The notes under the pieces: generated by a model
What the model was told of the DNA's origin: nothing
The model's database searches: none
The model's input: only the letters and a program-made list of their open reading frames with translations
Origin: Carboxylicivirga agarovorans
GTDB lineage: Bacteria > Bacteroidota > Bacteroidia > Bacteroidales > Marinilabiliaceae
Direction: 5' to 3'
Length of the DNA stretch: 64,000 nt
Assembly: GCF_050589845.1 (NCBI RefSeq)
Contig: NZ_JBNGPA010000030.1
Coordinates: 1 to 64,000 of the forward strand
Shown: positions 7,731-16,314 of the stretch, piece by piece
Numbering within the stretch: the first letter of the stretch is position 1
Layout of the letters: each line of letters starts with the position of its first letter
Made by a program: the position numbers and the translations under genes

Positions 7731-8345
7731 CTAGCGATCAGCCATAACTTCCTCAATAATACCGGAGATAAACCGATAGGGCGTACTAACGCTGGTAAGT
7801 CTGATCACCCAATCGGGTATTGAGCCTCCCGGATCAACCCAGCCCGTAACTACTATGTGGCTCTCATCGGCATTACTCCCACTTTGTATGACCCACTTTT
7901 CACTAAACTCATCAATACGGATTATCCCTTCATTACGCGGCAGATATTCGGGTAAATTATTTGATTCCAGGTATATTCCTTTCTCATCCTTAACAACCAG
8001 CATTTCGACCACCAAATCCCTGTTTCTGACCGGCCACGGCATATTAAAATGCATGTAGTTTCGATACAACTCATCAACTCTGTGCTCCAAAAAATTAAGC
8101 GAGTCAACCAGTTCCATGTGTTTTAAATTACCCTCGAAGTCAACCACCTGCCGGTAGACCTGATCAGGCTTGGCAGCTACAGAAGCCACCACTTTATACA
8201 TGTGTATATCCGAGTCAGCCTTTTGCTTTGTAAAGACCTGTATGCCGTTCTTATCTTTTTTGAGCTGCCATTCATTTGCCTCCACTTTTACTGTGTAAAA
8301 GATGCTTATCAGCACTATCGTTAGTATTTTAATGCCTGGCTTCAT
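7731..8345 (-). CDS. Exported START-domain (lipid-binding fold) protein
   Basis: 204 residues. The N-terminus (KILTIVLISIFYTVKVEA) is a Sec signal peptide of about 23 residues, so the mature protein is periplasmic or surface-exposed. The rest fits the START/SRPBCC helix-grip fold: WQLKKDKNGIQVFTKQ near the start, then MPWPVRNRDLV in the middle and a GWVDPGGSIPDWV segment near the end, all typical of bacterial START-domain proteins. The family binds hydrophobic ligands such as lipids. The ligand is unknown. It stands alone, divergent from purH with a 302-nt spacer. Confidence 0.85.
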   Translation of the reverse strand: MKPGIKILTIVLISIFYTVKVEANEWQLKKDKNGIQVFTKQKADSDIHMYKVVASVAAKPDQVYRQVVDFEGNLKHMELVDSLNFLEHRVDELYRNYMHFNMPWPVRNRDLVVEMLVVKDEKGIYLESNNLPEYLPRNEGIIRIDEFSEKWVIQSGSNADESHIVVTGWVDPGGSIPDWVIRLTSVSTPYRFISGIIEEVMADR

Positions 8346-8647
8346 ACCTGCGTTTTATTGAGAAACAGTATTGATGGTAAATGGGTTCAATTGGCAATAT
8401 TTCATAAAAATAGCCTGCTATTTACAGCTTGAAAAAACAATTTGTCAAATTGACGTGGCGGCAGACTTTTATATATGATTAATACCAGCTTTCAACCCAC
8501 TTTGAAACAGACCACTTCATACATGAAAACAAAGAAGAATTATCTATGGTAATTCACAATCTAAAATCGTTCTAATTAAATGTAAATCGCACCTTGTTAA
8601 CTGCCCTTATTTTCTTATTTTTGCGTGAAAGAACTAAACGGATATAA
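8346..8647. other. Divergent intergenic region with palindrome and purH promoter
   Basis: This 302-nt spacer separates the minus-strand START gene from purH. It holds a perfect odd palindrome, CAATTTGTCAAATTG (8438-8452), followed by TGACGTGGCGGCAGAC, and the purH promoter near 8594-8623. The palindrome could be an operator for either direction. No small gene was found in it. Confidence 0.5.
8594..8623 (+). promoter_or_regulatory. Promoter of the purH-mre operon
   Basis: TTG (8594-8596), a 19-nt spacer and TATTTTTG (8616-8623) match the Bacteroidota -33/-7 consensus. Transcription would start about 8630, giving a short leader of about 20 nt before the purH ATG at 8648. It is the only good promoter seen ahead of mreB, so purH and mreB probably share it. 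Confidence 0.65.
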
Positions 8648-10237
8648 ATGAATACTTTAAAAAAGGTTAAATCAGCATTGGTTTCCGTCTTTCATAAGGA
8701 CGGACTTGATGAAATCATCAAAACACTCCATGAACAAGGGGTAACTATCTATTCTACAGGAGGAACTCAAGCCTTTATTGAGGGTTTAGATGTGCCATGT
8801 GAGCGCGTTGAAGACCTAACCAGCTACCCTTCTATTTTAGGTGGGCGTGTAAAAACTTTACACCCTAAGGTATTTGGTGGAATTTTGGCCCGTCGTGATA
8901 ACGAAGGTGATCTGGAGCAACTGGCGCAGTATGAAATTCCGGAGATTGACCTGGTAATTGTTGACCTTTATCCGTTTGAAGCAACTGTTGCTTCGGGCGC
9001 ACCACTGCAGGATATTATTGAAAAGATTGACATTGGTGGTATTTCCCTGATCCGTGGAGCGGCTAAAAATTACAAAGATGTAATCATTGTTCCTTCGAAA
9101 GATCAGTATGCTGACCTGTTGGCTATTCTGAAAGAGAAAAACGGTGAATCATCATTGGAAGACCGCATGAGATTTGCAGCAGCTGCATTTGGCGTTTCGT
9201 CACATTACGACTCAGCTATCTCCAACTTCTTTAACAAAGACAAAGAAGATATGGAACGCATTAGTCTTAACAATGGTGATGTATTGCGATACGGCGAGAA
9301 CCCGCATCAGAAAGCCACCATCTACAAATACAACAATGTGAAAGAAGGCGCTTCATTGGCCAATGCCAATGTATTGCAAGGAAAAGCGCTTTCATACAAC
9401 AATATGCTTGATGCTGACGCTGCGTGGAAGGCAGCCAGCGATGCCTATCATTCAGTAACCCATATCGACGGCAAACAAGCTGTTTCGGTAGTGAAACACC
9501 TTAACCCTTGCGGTTTGGCAGTAACCAACGACATTATGAAGTCTTTGGAACTGGCATGGGCGGGAGACCCAATTTCTGCCTTTGGTGGCATTATTTGCTT
9601 TACCGATACGGTAACCGGTGAAATTGCAGAGTGGTTTGCCAAACGTTTTGTTGAAATCATTATTGCACCGGCCTATACTGCTGAAGCATTGGAAGTATTT
9701 GCTAAGAAAAAGAACCTTCGTTTACTTGAAACACCAATTAAGAATGAAATTACCGGTGAAAAGTTGATTCGTTCGGTTAGTGGTGCTATCTTGGTACAAG
9801 ATGAAGATGAAGGTGTGGATTCAGATTTTAAAAATGTAACTGACAAGCAGTTTGATGCAACCAAAATGGAATTGGCCAAATTTGGAATCACAGCTTGTAA
9901 GCACCTTAAGAGTAACGCCATTGCGGTAGTGACAGAGCAGGCTGACGGTTCATTCTGGCTAACGGGTGCAGGTATGGGACAACCTAACCGCCTTGACAGT
10001 ATGCGTCAGTTAACCATGCCTCGTTTTAACATGAAGGAAGGTGTTGACATCGCTAACTCAGTTGTTATCTCTGATGCATTTTTCCCATTCCGCGACAGCA
10101 TTGAGGCTGCCAATGAATATGGTGTAAAATACATTGTTGAGCCGGGTGGAAGTATCCGTGACGACGAAGTTATTGAAGCCTGCAACGAGTTTGGCATGGC
10201 AATGTTATTTACAGGAAAACGTCATTTTAAACACTAA
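8648..10237 (+). CDS. purH: Bifunctional AICAR transformylase/IMP cyclohydrolase
   Basis: 529 residues, normal for PurH. It catalyses the last two steps of de novo purine synthesis: formylation of AICAR by 10-formyl-THF, then ring closure to IMP. The N-terminal cyclohydrolase (MGS-like) domain shows YSTGGTQAFIE and GGRVKTLHPKVFGGIL; the C-terminal transformylase domain starts near RYGENPHQKA and contains VKHLNPCG, where the His is catalytic in the family, and KHLKSNAIAVV. It is a cytoplasmic enzyme. Only 13 nt separate it from mreB, so nucleotide synthesis and cell shape genes appear cotranscribed here. Confidence 0.97.
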   Translation: MNTLKKVKSALVSVFHKDGLDEIIKTLHEQGVTIYSTGGTQAFIEGLDVPCERVEDLTSYPSILGGRVKTLHPKVFGGILARRDNEGDLEQLAQYEIPEIDLVIVDLYPFEATVASGAPLQDIIEKIDIGGISLIRGAAKNYKDVIIVPSKDQYADLLAILKEKNGESSLEDRMRFAAAAFGVSSHYDSAISNFFNKDKEDMERISLNNGDVLRYGENPHQKATIYKYNNVKEGASLANANVLQGKALSYNNMLDADAAWKAASDAYHSVTHIDGKQAVSVVKHLNPCGLAVTNDIMKSLELAWAGDPISAFGGIICFTDTVTGEIAEWFAKRFVEIIIAPAYTAEALEVFAKKKNLRLLETPIKNEITGEKLIRSVSGAILVQDEDEGVDSDFKNVTDKQFDATKMELAKFGITACKHLKSNAIAVVTEQADGSFWLTGAGMGQPNRLDSMRQLTMPRFNMKEGVDIANSVVISDAFFPFRDSIEAANEYGVKYIVEPGGSIRDDEVIEACNEFGMAMLFTGKRHFKH

Positions 10238-10250
10238 AATATATAGTTGA

Positions 10251-11276
10251 ATGGGACTATTTTCGTTCTTATCGCAAGAAATAGCCATCGACCTTGGTAC
10301 AGCCAACACGATTATTATCCATAATGATAAAATCGTTGTTGACGAGCCATCTATCGTAGCGCTGAACCGCAAATCCGACAAACTGGAAGCCATTGGTGAA
10401 AAGGCTCGCCAGATGCACGGTAAAACCCACGATAACATTTACACGATCCGTCCTTTGCGCGATGGTGTAATTGCCGACTTTAACGCGGCAGAGCAGATGA
10501 TTCGCGGCATGATCAAAATGATCAATCAAAAGCCACGTCTTTTTGCTCCTTCGTTATCAATGGTAGTTTGTATCCCTTCGGGAAGTACTGAAGTAGAAAT
10601 ACGTGCGGTACGAGATTCATCGGAGCATGCAGGCGGTCGTGAGGTACACATGATTTATGAGCCTATGGCAGCAGCGCTGGGTATTGGACTTGATGTTGAA
10701 GCGCCAGAAGGTAACATGGTGGTCGACATAGGTGGTGGTACAACAGAAATCGCGGTTATTTCACTGGGCGGTATTGTAACAAATAAGTCCATTCGTATTG
10801 CAGGTGATGACCTGACAGCTGATATTATGGAATACATGCGTCGCCAGCATAATATTAAAGTAGGCGAGCGTACAGCTGAGGAAATTAAAATCCAGGTAGG
10901 TTCGGCCTTGCCAGAGTTGGATGAGCCCCCACAGGATTTTATTGTTCAGGGTCCGAACCAAATGACAGCTTTACCTATTGAGGTGCCTGTTTCATACCAG
11001 GAAATCTCACACTGTTTAGAGAAATCAATTTCTAAGATTGAAACAGCGGTATTGTCAGCATTGGAGCAAACACCTCCTGAATTATACAGTGATATCGTTA
11101 AGAACGGTATTTTCTTAGCTGGTGGTGGCGCCTTGCTGCGCGGTTTAGACAAGCGATTATCAGATAAAATCAATATTCCTTTCCACATTGCCGAGGATCC
11201 GTTGCATGCGGTGGCTCGTGGTACTGGTATAGCACTGAAAAACCGTCATCGCATATTGCCATATTTGATCAGATAA
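10251..11276 (+). CDS. mreB: Rod shape-determining protein MreB
   Basis: 341 residues. It is an actin-like ATPase that forms membrane-bound filaments guiding the elongation machinery. Phosphate and nucleotide loops are visible: IDLGTANTII (phosphate 1), VVDIGGGTTEIAV (phosphate 2) and GIFLAGGGALLRGLD (adenosine motif). The N-terminus MGLFSFLSQEIAIDLG gives a short amphipathic start ahead of the ATPase core. First gene of mreB-mreC-mreD-mrdA-rodA. A 148-nt spacer with a large palindrome separates it from mreC, unlike the tight spacing further on. Confidence 0.98.
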   Translation: MGLFSFLSQEIAIDLGTANTIIIHNDKIVVDEPSIVALNRKSDKLEAIGEKARQMHGKTHDNIYTIRPLRDGVIADFNAAEQMIRGMIKMINQKPRLFAPSLSMVVCIPSGSTEVEIRAVRDSSEHAGGREVHMIYEPMAAALGIGLDVEAPEGNMVVDIGGGTTEIAVISLGGIVTNKSIRIAGDDLTADIMEYMRRQHNIKVGERTAEEIKIQVGSALPELDEPPQDFIVQGPNQMTALPIEVPVSYQEISHCLEKSISKIETAVLSALEQTPPELYSDIVKNGIFLAGGGALLRGLDKRLSDKINIPFHIAEDPLHAVARGTGIALKNRHRILPYLIR

Positions 11277-11296
11277 ATTAGTCAGTAGATAACAGA

Positions 11297-11399
11297 CAGT
11301 AGTCAGTATATTAAATAAGACAATGAGATGTGAGCTATGAGCTCCCACGATAGATATTGGGGACTCATCGCTCAGCTCTAAGTAAAATACTGACTACTG
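11297..11399. repeat. Long imperfect palindrome between mreB and mreC
   Basis: CAGTAGTCAGTAT (11297-11309) pairs with ATACTGACTACTG (11387-11399). Inside, TGAGCTATGAGCTCCC pairs imperfectly with GGGGACTCATCGCTCA. Together they can form a hairpin of about 100 nt in the mreB-mreC transcript. There is no T run after it, so it is not a plain terminator; it may stabilise the mreB message or damp expression of the downstream genes. Confidence 0.6.
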
Positions 11400-11424
11400 G
11401 CTTTTTACTAACAATCATAGTTGC

Positions 11425-12255
11425 ATGAGAAACTTTATCCGCTTTATTGTAAAATACCATTTTGCCATTCTCTTTTTTATTATTGAAGCAGTTTCTCTTT
11501 TGCTCGTACTTAACTACAACGCCTACCAGCGCTCCTCTTTCCTATCTTCATCAAGTGCTGTTTCAGGTGGTATCTTCAAACGCTTTAACGCCGGTGCCGA
11601 ATACCTGATGCTACGAGAGATCAATGAAGACCTGGCTCGTGAAAATGCTTATCTGCGCAGCCGTATGCCAGAATCGTTTCGTGCCTCGCGCGACTATTTT
11701 AACCTGGTTAACGACTCGGCAAGTATGCAGGAGTATATTTACCGGTCGGCACGTGTAATTAACAATTCAACCAATCGCCGTTTTAACTATATCACTCTTA
11801 ACAAGGGGCGTTTAAACGGTATTGAACCTGAAATGGGGGTTATCTCCAACAAAGGCGCCGTTGGCATTGTAAAAAACGTGTCCGATAACTATTCGACTGT
11901 TATCTCTGTTATCAACACCCGTTTAAAGCTATCTGCCAAACTTAAAGAATCTGGCTTTTTTGGCTCTCTTGAATGGAATGGCACATCATACCAGCACGTT
12001 TATTTACTGGACATCCCCCGCCATGCCAATGTGAATGTGGGTGATCTTGTTGTTACCAGTGGCTACTCGTCCATCTTCCCCGAAGGAATATTACTGGGGA
12101 ATGTAGAGGAAGTTGAACTGGATAAAGGAGCCAGTTTCTACCGTATCAGGGTTAAGTTATCGGTTGATTTCAAAAACCTGGCATTTGTTGAAGTCATTGG
12201 GCATACGACACACGACGAGCAAATTAATTTAGAAAAGGAGACAGAAAATGATTAG
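11425..12255 (+). CDS. mreC: Rod shape-determining protein MreC
   Basis: 276 residues. One N-terminal membrane helix (about 12-30, HFAILFFIIEAVSLLLVL) is followed by a coiled-coil region (about 60-90) and a periplasmic beta-rich MreC domain (about 100-265) with the conserved NKGRLNGIEPEMGVIS and DLVVTSGYSSIFPEGILLG stretches. MreC is the periplasmic scaffold that links MreB and MreD to PBP2 and RodA. It overlaps mreD by 8 nt, so translation is probably coupled. Confidence 0.95.
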   Translation: MRNFIRFIVKYHFAILFFIIEAVSLLLVLNYNAYQRSSFLSSSSAVSGGIFKRFNAGAEYLMLREINEDLARENAYLRSRMPESFRASRDYFNLVNDSASMQEYIYRSARVINNSTNRRFNYITLNKGRLNGIEPEMGVISNKGAVGIVKNVSDNYSTVISVINTRLKLSAKLKESGFFGSLEWNGTSYQHVYLLDIPRHANVNVGDLVVTSGYSSIFPEGILLGNVEEVELDKGASFYRIRVKLSVDFKNLAFVEVIGHTTHDEQINLEKETEND

Positions 12256-12766
12256 TTACCTGCCGCGATATATCTTCAATTTTATCTTCTTTACACTGAT
12301 ACAGGTGTTGGTGCTGAACAATATTCAGCTAAGCGGTTTTGTTAACCCCTACTTATACATCCTGTTTATCATCACCCTTCCATTTGAGACCCCCGGGTGG
12401 TTATTGCTGCTCCTGGGATTTTCGTCGGGCATGGTTGTTGACATATTCAGTAATACACCGGGCATGCATGCCTCGGCCACGGTCTTTATGAGTTATTTGC
12501 GCCCCTATGTATTGCGCCTTTTTGCCCCGCGTGAAGAATACCAGCCAGGCACCATACCCACCATGGGTTACTATGGCATTTCGTGGTTTATAAGATATTC
12601 GGTCATCCTGGTATTAGCTCACCACACCTTTTTATTCTTTATAGAGGTGTTTTCATTAGCACATTTTTTCTCAACATTTCTGCGTATCATCAGCAGTTCT
12701 GTTTTTACAATACTATTAATATTAGTGGCTCAGCTATTTAGTCAAGGTAAGAAACAAGGGAGGTAA
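12248..12766 (+). CDS. mreD: Rod shape-determining protein MreD
   Basis: 172 residues, nearly all hydrophobic, with about five membrane helices (for example PRYIFNFIFFTLIQVLVL and LLLLGFSSGMVVDIFSN). The conserved MreD feature G-x-x-VDIF is present. It is the integral membrane member of the elongasome. MreD is poorly conserved and short, so its position between mreC (8-nt overlap) and mrdA (3-nt gap) is as strong a reason for the call as its sequence. Confidence 0.92.
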   Translation: MISYLPRYIFNFIFFTLIQVLVLNNIQLSGFVNPYLYILFIITLPFETPGWLLLLLGFSSGMVVDIFSNTPGMHASATVFMSYLRPYVLRLFAPREEYQPGTIPTMGYYGISWFIRYSVILVLAHHTFLFFIEVFSLAHFFSTFLRIISSSVFTILLILVAQLFSQGKKQGR

Positions 12767-12769
12767 ACC

Positions 12770-14626
12770 GTGGGAGGAATTAATAATCGTACACTGCTAA
12801 TCGCCACCATTATGGTGAGTCTGGGTTTGATATTCATTGGCAAACTCTTCATTCTGCAGGTGTATGATACATCTTACAGCATTTCGGCTGAGAGTAACAC
12901 CCGACGTAAGGTAACACAATACCCTTCACGCGGGCTGGTATATGACCGCAATGGCAAACTACTGGTTTCGAATCAGGCCGTATACGATGTAATGGTGGTA
13001 CCCAGGGACATTGTTGCCTTTGACTCCCTCGATTTTTGTGAATCACTTGATCTAAGCATTGAACAGTTACGCGAGCGCTTTGTGCAGATGCGTGCCGATA
13101 TTAGAAGCCGAAAAATATCTTCCTACAAGCCTTCTGTTTTTATGAAACAGTTGTCGGCTGAGCAATATGGTAGCTTTCAGGAGAAATTGTACAAGTTTAA
13201 AGGATTCTTTGTTCAGGGACGTACACTGCGCAAATATGAATACCCATCTTCTTCCCATGTTCTGGGTTATGTAAGTGAGATTAGTGAATCTCAATTAAAG
13301 AAAGATAAATACTACTCGCAGGGCGACTACGTTGGAGTAAGTGGCATTGAACAGACCTACGAACAAAAGTTGCGTGGTAAAAAAGGTGTCAAGTACATGC
13401 TGGTTGATGTGCATGGACGGGAAAAAGGAGCTTTTAGCGGTGGCCGTCACGATACAGCCGCCATAGCAGGTAAAAACATCACCCTTTCTCTTGATATCGA
13501 ACTGCAGCAATATGGCGAACTGCTGATGAAAAACAAAGTCGGAAGTATTGTTGCCTTAGAGCCATCAACAGGTGAAATCCTGAGCCTGATCTCAGCTCCC
13601 AACTACGACCCTTCCCTTTTGATAGGGCGCGACCGGTCAAAGAATTTTCCTGTGCTACTGGCTGATACATTAAAGCCACTGCTCAACCGGGCGGTACAGT
13701 CATCCTACCCTCCCGGCTCAACATTTAAAACCATCAATGCCTTGATTGGCCTGCAGGAAGGCACATTAAAACCTTATACAACACATGAGTGCTTCATGGG
13801 TTACTTTGCCCGGGGACTTTCGGTTGGCTGTCACCTTCATGACTCACCCCTTAACTTGTCACAATCCATTCAACACTCTTGCAATGCCTTCTATTGCTAT
13901 GAGTTTCGTGACATACTGGACAACCCCAAATACGACAGAATACAGGATGCCTTTGATGCCTGGAAGGATTACCTGGTGAAATTTGGCTTTGGTTACCGGC
14001 TCGGCTCAGACTTCAGAAATGAATCAAGGGGCTTTGTGCCTAATTCAGGCACTTTTGATAAGATTTACCGGAAAAGCTGGAATTCACTTACTGTTATCTC
14101 CCTATCCATAGGTCAGGGTGAATTGCTGACAACACCATTGCAAATGGCTAATATGGCGGCTATGATTGCCAACCGTGGTCATTTTCTGACACCGCATATT
14201 ATAAAGGATATTGAAGATGAAATGATCGATGACCGTTTTAATGAAATCCATGAAACAGACATTGATCTGCAGCACTTTGCGCCCATTGTAAACGGCATGG
14301 AAATGGCCGTTTGGGGCGGTGCAGGTAGTACGGCCCGAATTGCCCAGATTCCTGGCATTACCATATGTGGTAAGACCGGTACAGCACAAAACCCACATGG
14401 TGATGACCACTCTATCTTTATGGCTTTTGCACCTAAAGACAACCCGCAAATTGCCATTGCCGTATATGTTGAGAATGGTGGGTTTGGAGCAACATGGGGT
14501 GCTCCCATTGCCAGTTTAATGGTAGAAAAATACTTGACAGATACTATTTCAACACCCTATAGAAAGTGGATTGAAAAACGCATGCTTGAAGGAGATTTAA
14601 TTCATGGCAAACAGAAACTACAATAA
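12770..14626 (+). CDS. mrdA: Penicillin-binding protein 2 (elongation transpeptidase)
   Basis: 618 residues from a GTG start 3 nt after mreD. It cross-links peptidoglycan during side-wall growth. An N-terminal membrane anchor (about 9-30) precedes the pedestal domain and the transpeptidase domain with STFK at 317-320, SCN at 370-372 and KTGTAQ at 535-540. All three active-site motifs are complete. Its end overlaps the rodA start by 23 nt, which fits its obligate pairing with the RodA polymerase. It is a beta-lactam target. Confidence 0.96.
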   Translation: MGGINNRTLLIATIMVSLGLIFIGKLFILQVYDTSYSISAESNTRRKVTQYPSRGLVYDRNGKLLVSNQAVYDVMVVPRDIVAFDSLDFCESLDLSIEQLRERFVQMRADIRSRKISSYKPSVFMKQLSAEQYGSFQEKLYKFKGFFVQGRTLRKYEYPSSSHVLGYVSEISESQLKKDKYYSQGDYVGVSGIEQTYEQKLRGKKGVKYMLVDVHGREKGAFSGGRHDTAAIAGKNITLSLDIELQQYGELLMKNKVGSIVALEPSTGEILSLISAPNYDPSLLIGRDRSKNFPVLLADTLKPLLNRAVQSSYPPGSTFKTINALIGLQEGTLKPYTTHECFMGYFARGLSVGCHLHDSPLNLSQSIQHSCNAFYCYEFRDILDNPKYDRIQDAFDAWKDYLVKFGFGYRLGSDFRNESRGFVPNSGTFDKIYRKSWNSLTVISLSIGQGELLTTPLQMANMAAMIANRGHFLTPHIIKDIEDEMIDDRFNEIHETDIDLQHFAPIVNGMEMAVWGGAGSTARIAQIPGITICGKTGTAQNPHGDDHSIFMAFAPKDNPQIAIAVYVENGGFGATWGAPIASLMVEKYLTDTISTPYRKWIEKRMLEGDLIHGKQKLQ

Positions 14627-16025
14627 AAGCATAGACTGGATTACAGTGGGTTTATACAGCCTTCTGGTTATATTTGGTTGGTTAAACATTTATGCCGCCA
14701 ATTTTAACCCCGAAAATCCTGTCTTTTTTGATACCAGTAAAGAATATTTCAAGCAACTGGTGTGGATTGGTTTTTCGCTGGTTTTTGTAGGTATGATACT
14801 GATTACCGACAGTAAATTCTATGTTGAATTTGCCTATATCTTTTATGGCATAACCATACTTCTGCTGATTGTTGTTCTTTTATTTGGTAAGGAGATAAAC
14901 GGGGCTAAATCGTGGTTTGAAATCGGACCCATTCGTTTCCAGCCTGCTGAGTTATCAAAAATGGCTACCAACCTGGCCGTTGCCAGGGCATTGAGTCGAT
15001 ATGGCTTCTCGTTTGAAAAGTTCTCTGATATTCTGAAAGCCGGTGCTGTTGTTTTATTTCCAATGCTCTTAATACTTTTACAAAACGATACCGGTTCGGC
15101 ATTGGTATACAGCGTTTTCATCATTGTATTTTACCGCGAGGGTTTAACCGGATACATTTTAACCTTTGGTGTTATTGCCGCTATTGTGGCAACATTAACC
15201 CTGATGATTCCCAATGCAACCATCATTGGATTAATCGTGATTAGTGTTTTGGTCATTCTGTATATTAAGGGCGCGCGCAAGGAGCTAATGAAAGCAGTGA
15301 TTTTTGGAGCTATCGTCCTGGGATTAAGCTATGGAGCTTATGCCTATTTCAATTTTAATATTGATCTTGAATATATACTCATCCCATCCGTTGTGGTAAC
15401 AAGTGTTTATTTGATTTATACGACCATTGCCAAACGAATTAATAAGTTCGTCCCAACGTATTTGATCATCCTGTGGAGTGCCATCATATTAACCGTATCA
15501 GCCGATTACTTTTTCGAAGATATCCTCTCGCATTATCAACGCACCAGAATTAACGTATTACTCGGATTGGAGGAAGATCCGCTGGGAGCAGGCTATAATG
15601 TTAACCAGTCGAAAATTGCCATTGGTTCTGGAGGACTAACCGGGAAAGGTTATTTACAGGGTACCCAAACCAAATTTGACTTTGTTCCTGAGCAAAGTAC
15701 CGATTTTATATACTGTACTGTTGGTGAAGAGTGGGGCTTTGTTGGTTCTACCGCCGTTGTGCTATTGTTTTTAGGCTTACTATTACGGCTTATTTTCCTG
15801 GCGGAGAAACAGCACTCGACTTTTAGCAGGGTATACGGATATGGTGTTGCAGCCATCTTCTTTTTTCACTTTGCCATTAACATTGGCATGACCATTGGCC
15901 TTGCTCCTGTTATTGGTATTCCCCTTCCTTTCTTTAGTTATGGCGGATCGTCCCTATGGGGTTTCACATTGTTACTCTTTGTATTCTTAAAGCTTGATAT
16001 TAATAGAAATGAGTTAATTCGTTAA
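14604..16025 (+). CDS. rodA: SEDS peptidoglycan glycosyltransferase RodA
   Basis: 473 residues, about 100 longer than the enterobacterial protein. The extra length is in the middle, where additional hydrophobic helices (about 195-290) are seen. RodA polymerises lipid II into glycan strands with PBP2. Conserved SEDS segments are present: NGAKSWFEIGPIRFQPAELSK near 110, LLQNDTGSALVY near 165, and, near the C-terminus, PEQSTDFIYCTVGEEWGF followed by PLPFFSYGGSS. It is the last gene of the operon; the next 130 nt hold no clear terminator. Confidence 0.96.
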   Translation: MANRNYNKSIDWITVGLYSLLVIFGWLNIYAANFNPENPVFFDTSKEYFKQLVWIGFSLVFVGMILITDSKFYVEFAYIFYGITILLLIVVLLFGKEINGAKSWFEIGPIRFQPAELSKMATNLAVARALSRYGFSFEKFSDILKAGAVVLFPMLLILLQNDTGSALVYSVFIIVFYREGLTGYILTFGVIAAIVATLTLMIPNATIIGLIVISVLVILYIKGARKELMKAVIFGAIVLGLSYGAYAYFNFNIDLEYILIPSVVVTSVYLIYTTIAKRINKFVPTYLIILWSAIILTVSADYFFEDILSHYQRTRINVLLGLEEDPLGAGYNVNQSKIAIGSGGLTGKGYLQGTQTKFDFVPEQSTDFIYCTVGEEWGFVGSTAVVLLFLGLLLRLIFLAEKQHSTFSRVYGYGVAAIFFFHFAINIGMTIGLAPVIGIPLPFFSYGGSSLWGFTLLLFVFLKLDINRNELIR

Positions 16026-16130
16026 AAATACTTAACCATTGTAAGTAATTTTTTAAAAATTTTCTGAACCACCTCTATAAGTGACTGATATTAATCAACT
16101 TTTAAGAATATACAATTGAAAGTTAAACAA

Positions 16131-16162
16131 TTTTGATTTAATTTTTTTATTTCGTACTTTTG
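16131..16162 (+). promoter_or_regulatory. Strong promoter of the kamA-type gene
   Basis: TTTTG (16131-16135), a 19-nt spacer and TACTTTTG (16155-16162) give a near-perfect Bacteroidota promoter. Transcription should start near 16168, leaving a leader of almost 150 nt, which is long for this genome and contains the structured element at 16191-16256. Confidence 0.75.
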
Positions 16163-16190
16163 CGGCACGTCATTTGTAATGATAAACACC

Positions 16191-16256
16191 CCGAAACTTT
16201 CGGTCATGTTGCTGTGGGAATGGAGGTTAGCAACTCTCTAAAATGACCGGTTTTGG
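16191..16256 (+). ncRNA. Structured 5' leader, candidate cis-regulatory RNA
   Basis: Three stacked helices can be drawn by eye. CCGAAAC (16191-16197) pairs with GTTTTGG (16250-16256) with one G-U pair. CGGTCAT (16201-16207) pairs with ATGACCG (16243-16249), and GTTGCT (16208-16213) with AGCAAC (16229-16234). There is a 3-nt bulge on the left, an 8-nt bulge (TCTCTAAA) on the right, and a 15-nt purine-rich apical loop. A rival stem, CCGAAA with TTTCGG (16191-16203), would disrupt the lower helices, as expected of a switch. It does not match any riboswitch class that I recognise. Confidence 0.5.
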
Positions 16257-16314
16257 AATAATAACAAATGATTCCGCACGAAATTTGCCGAATCAACAAA
16301 AAAGGAGATTGCTT

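Noticed and set aside
16243..16314. Longer N-terminus for the KamA-type protein from the ATG at 16243
   Set aside because: That ATG lies in the leader hairpin, and AGGAG at 16303-16307 fits the ATG at 16315. The extra residues do not look like the family start.
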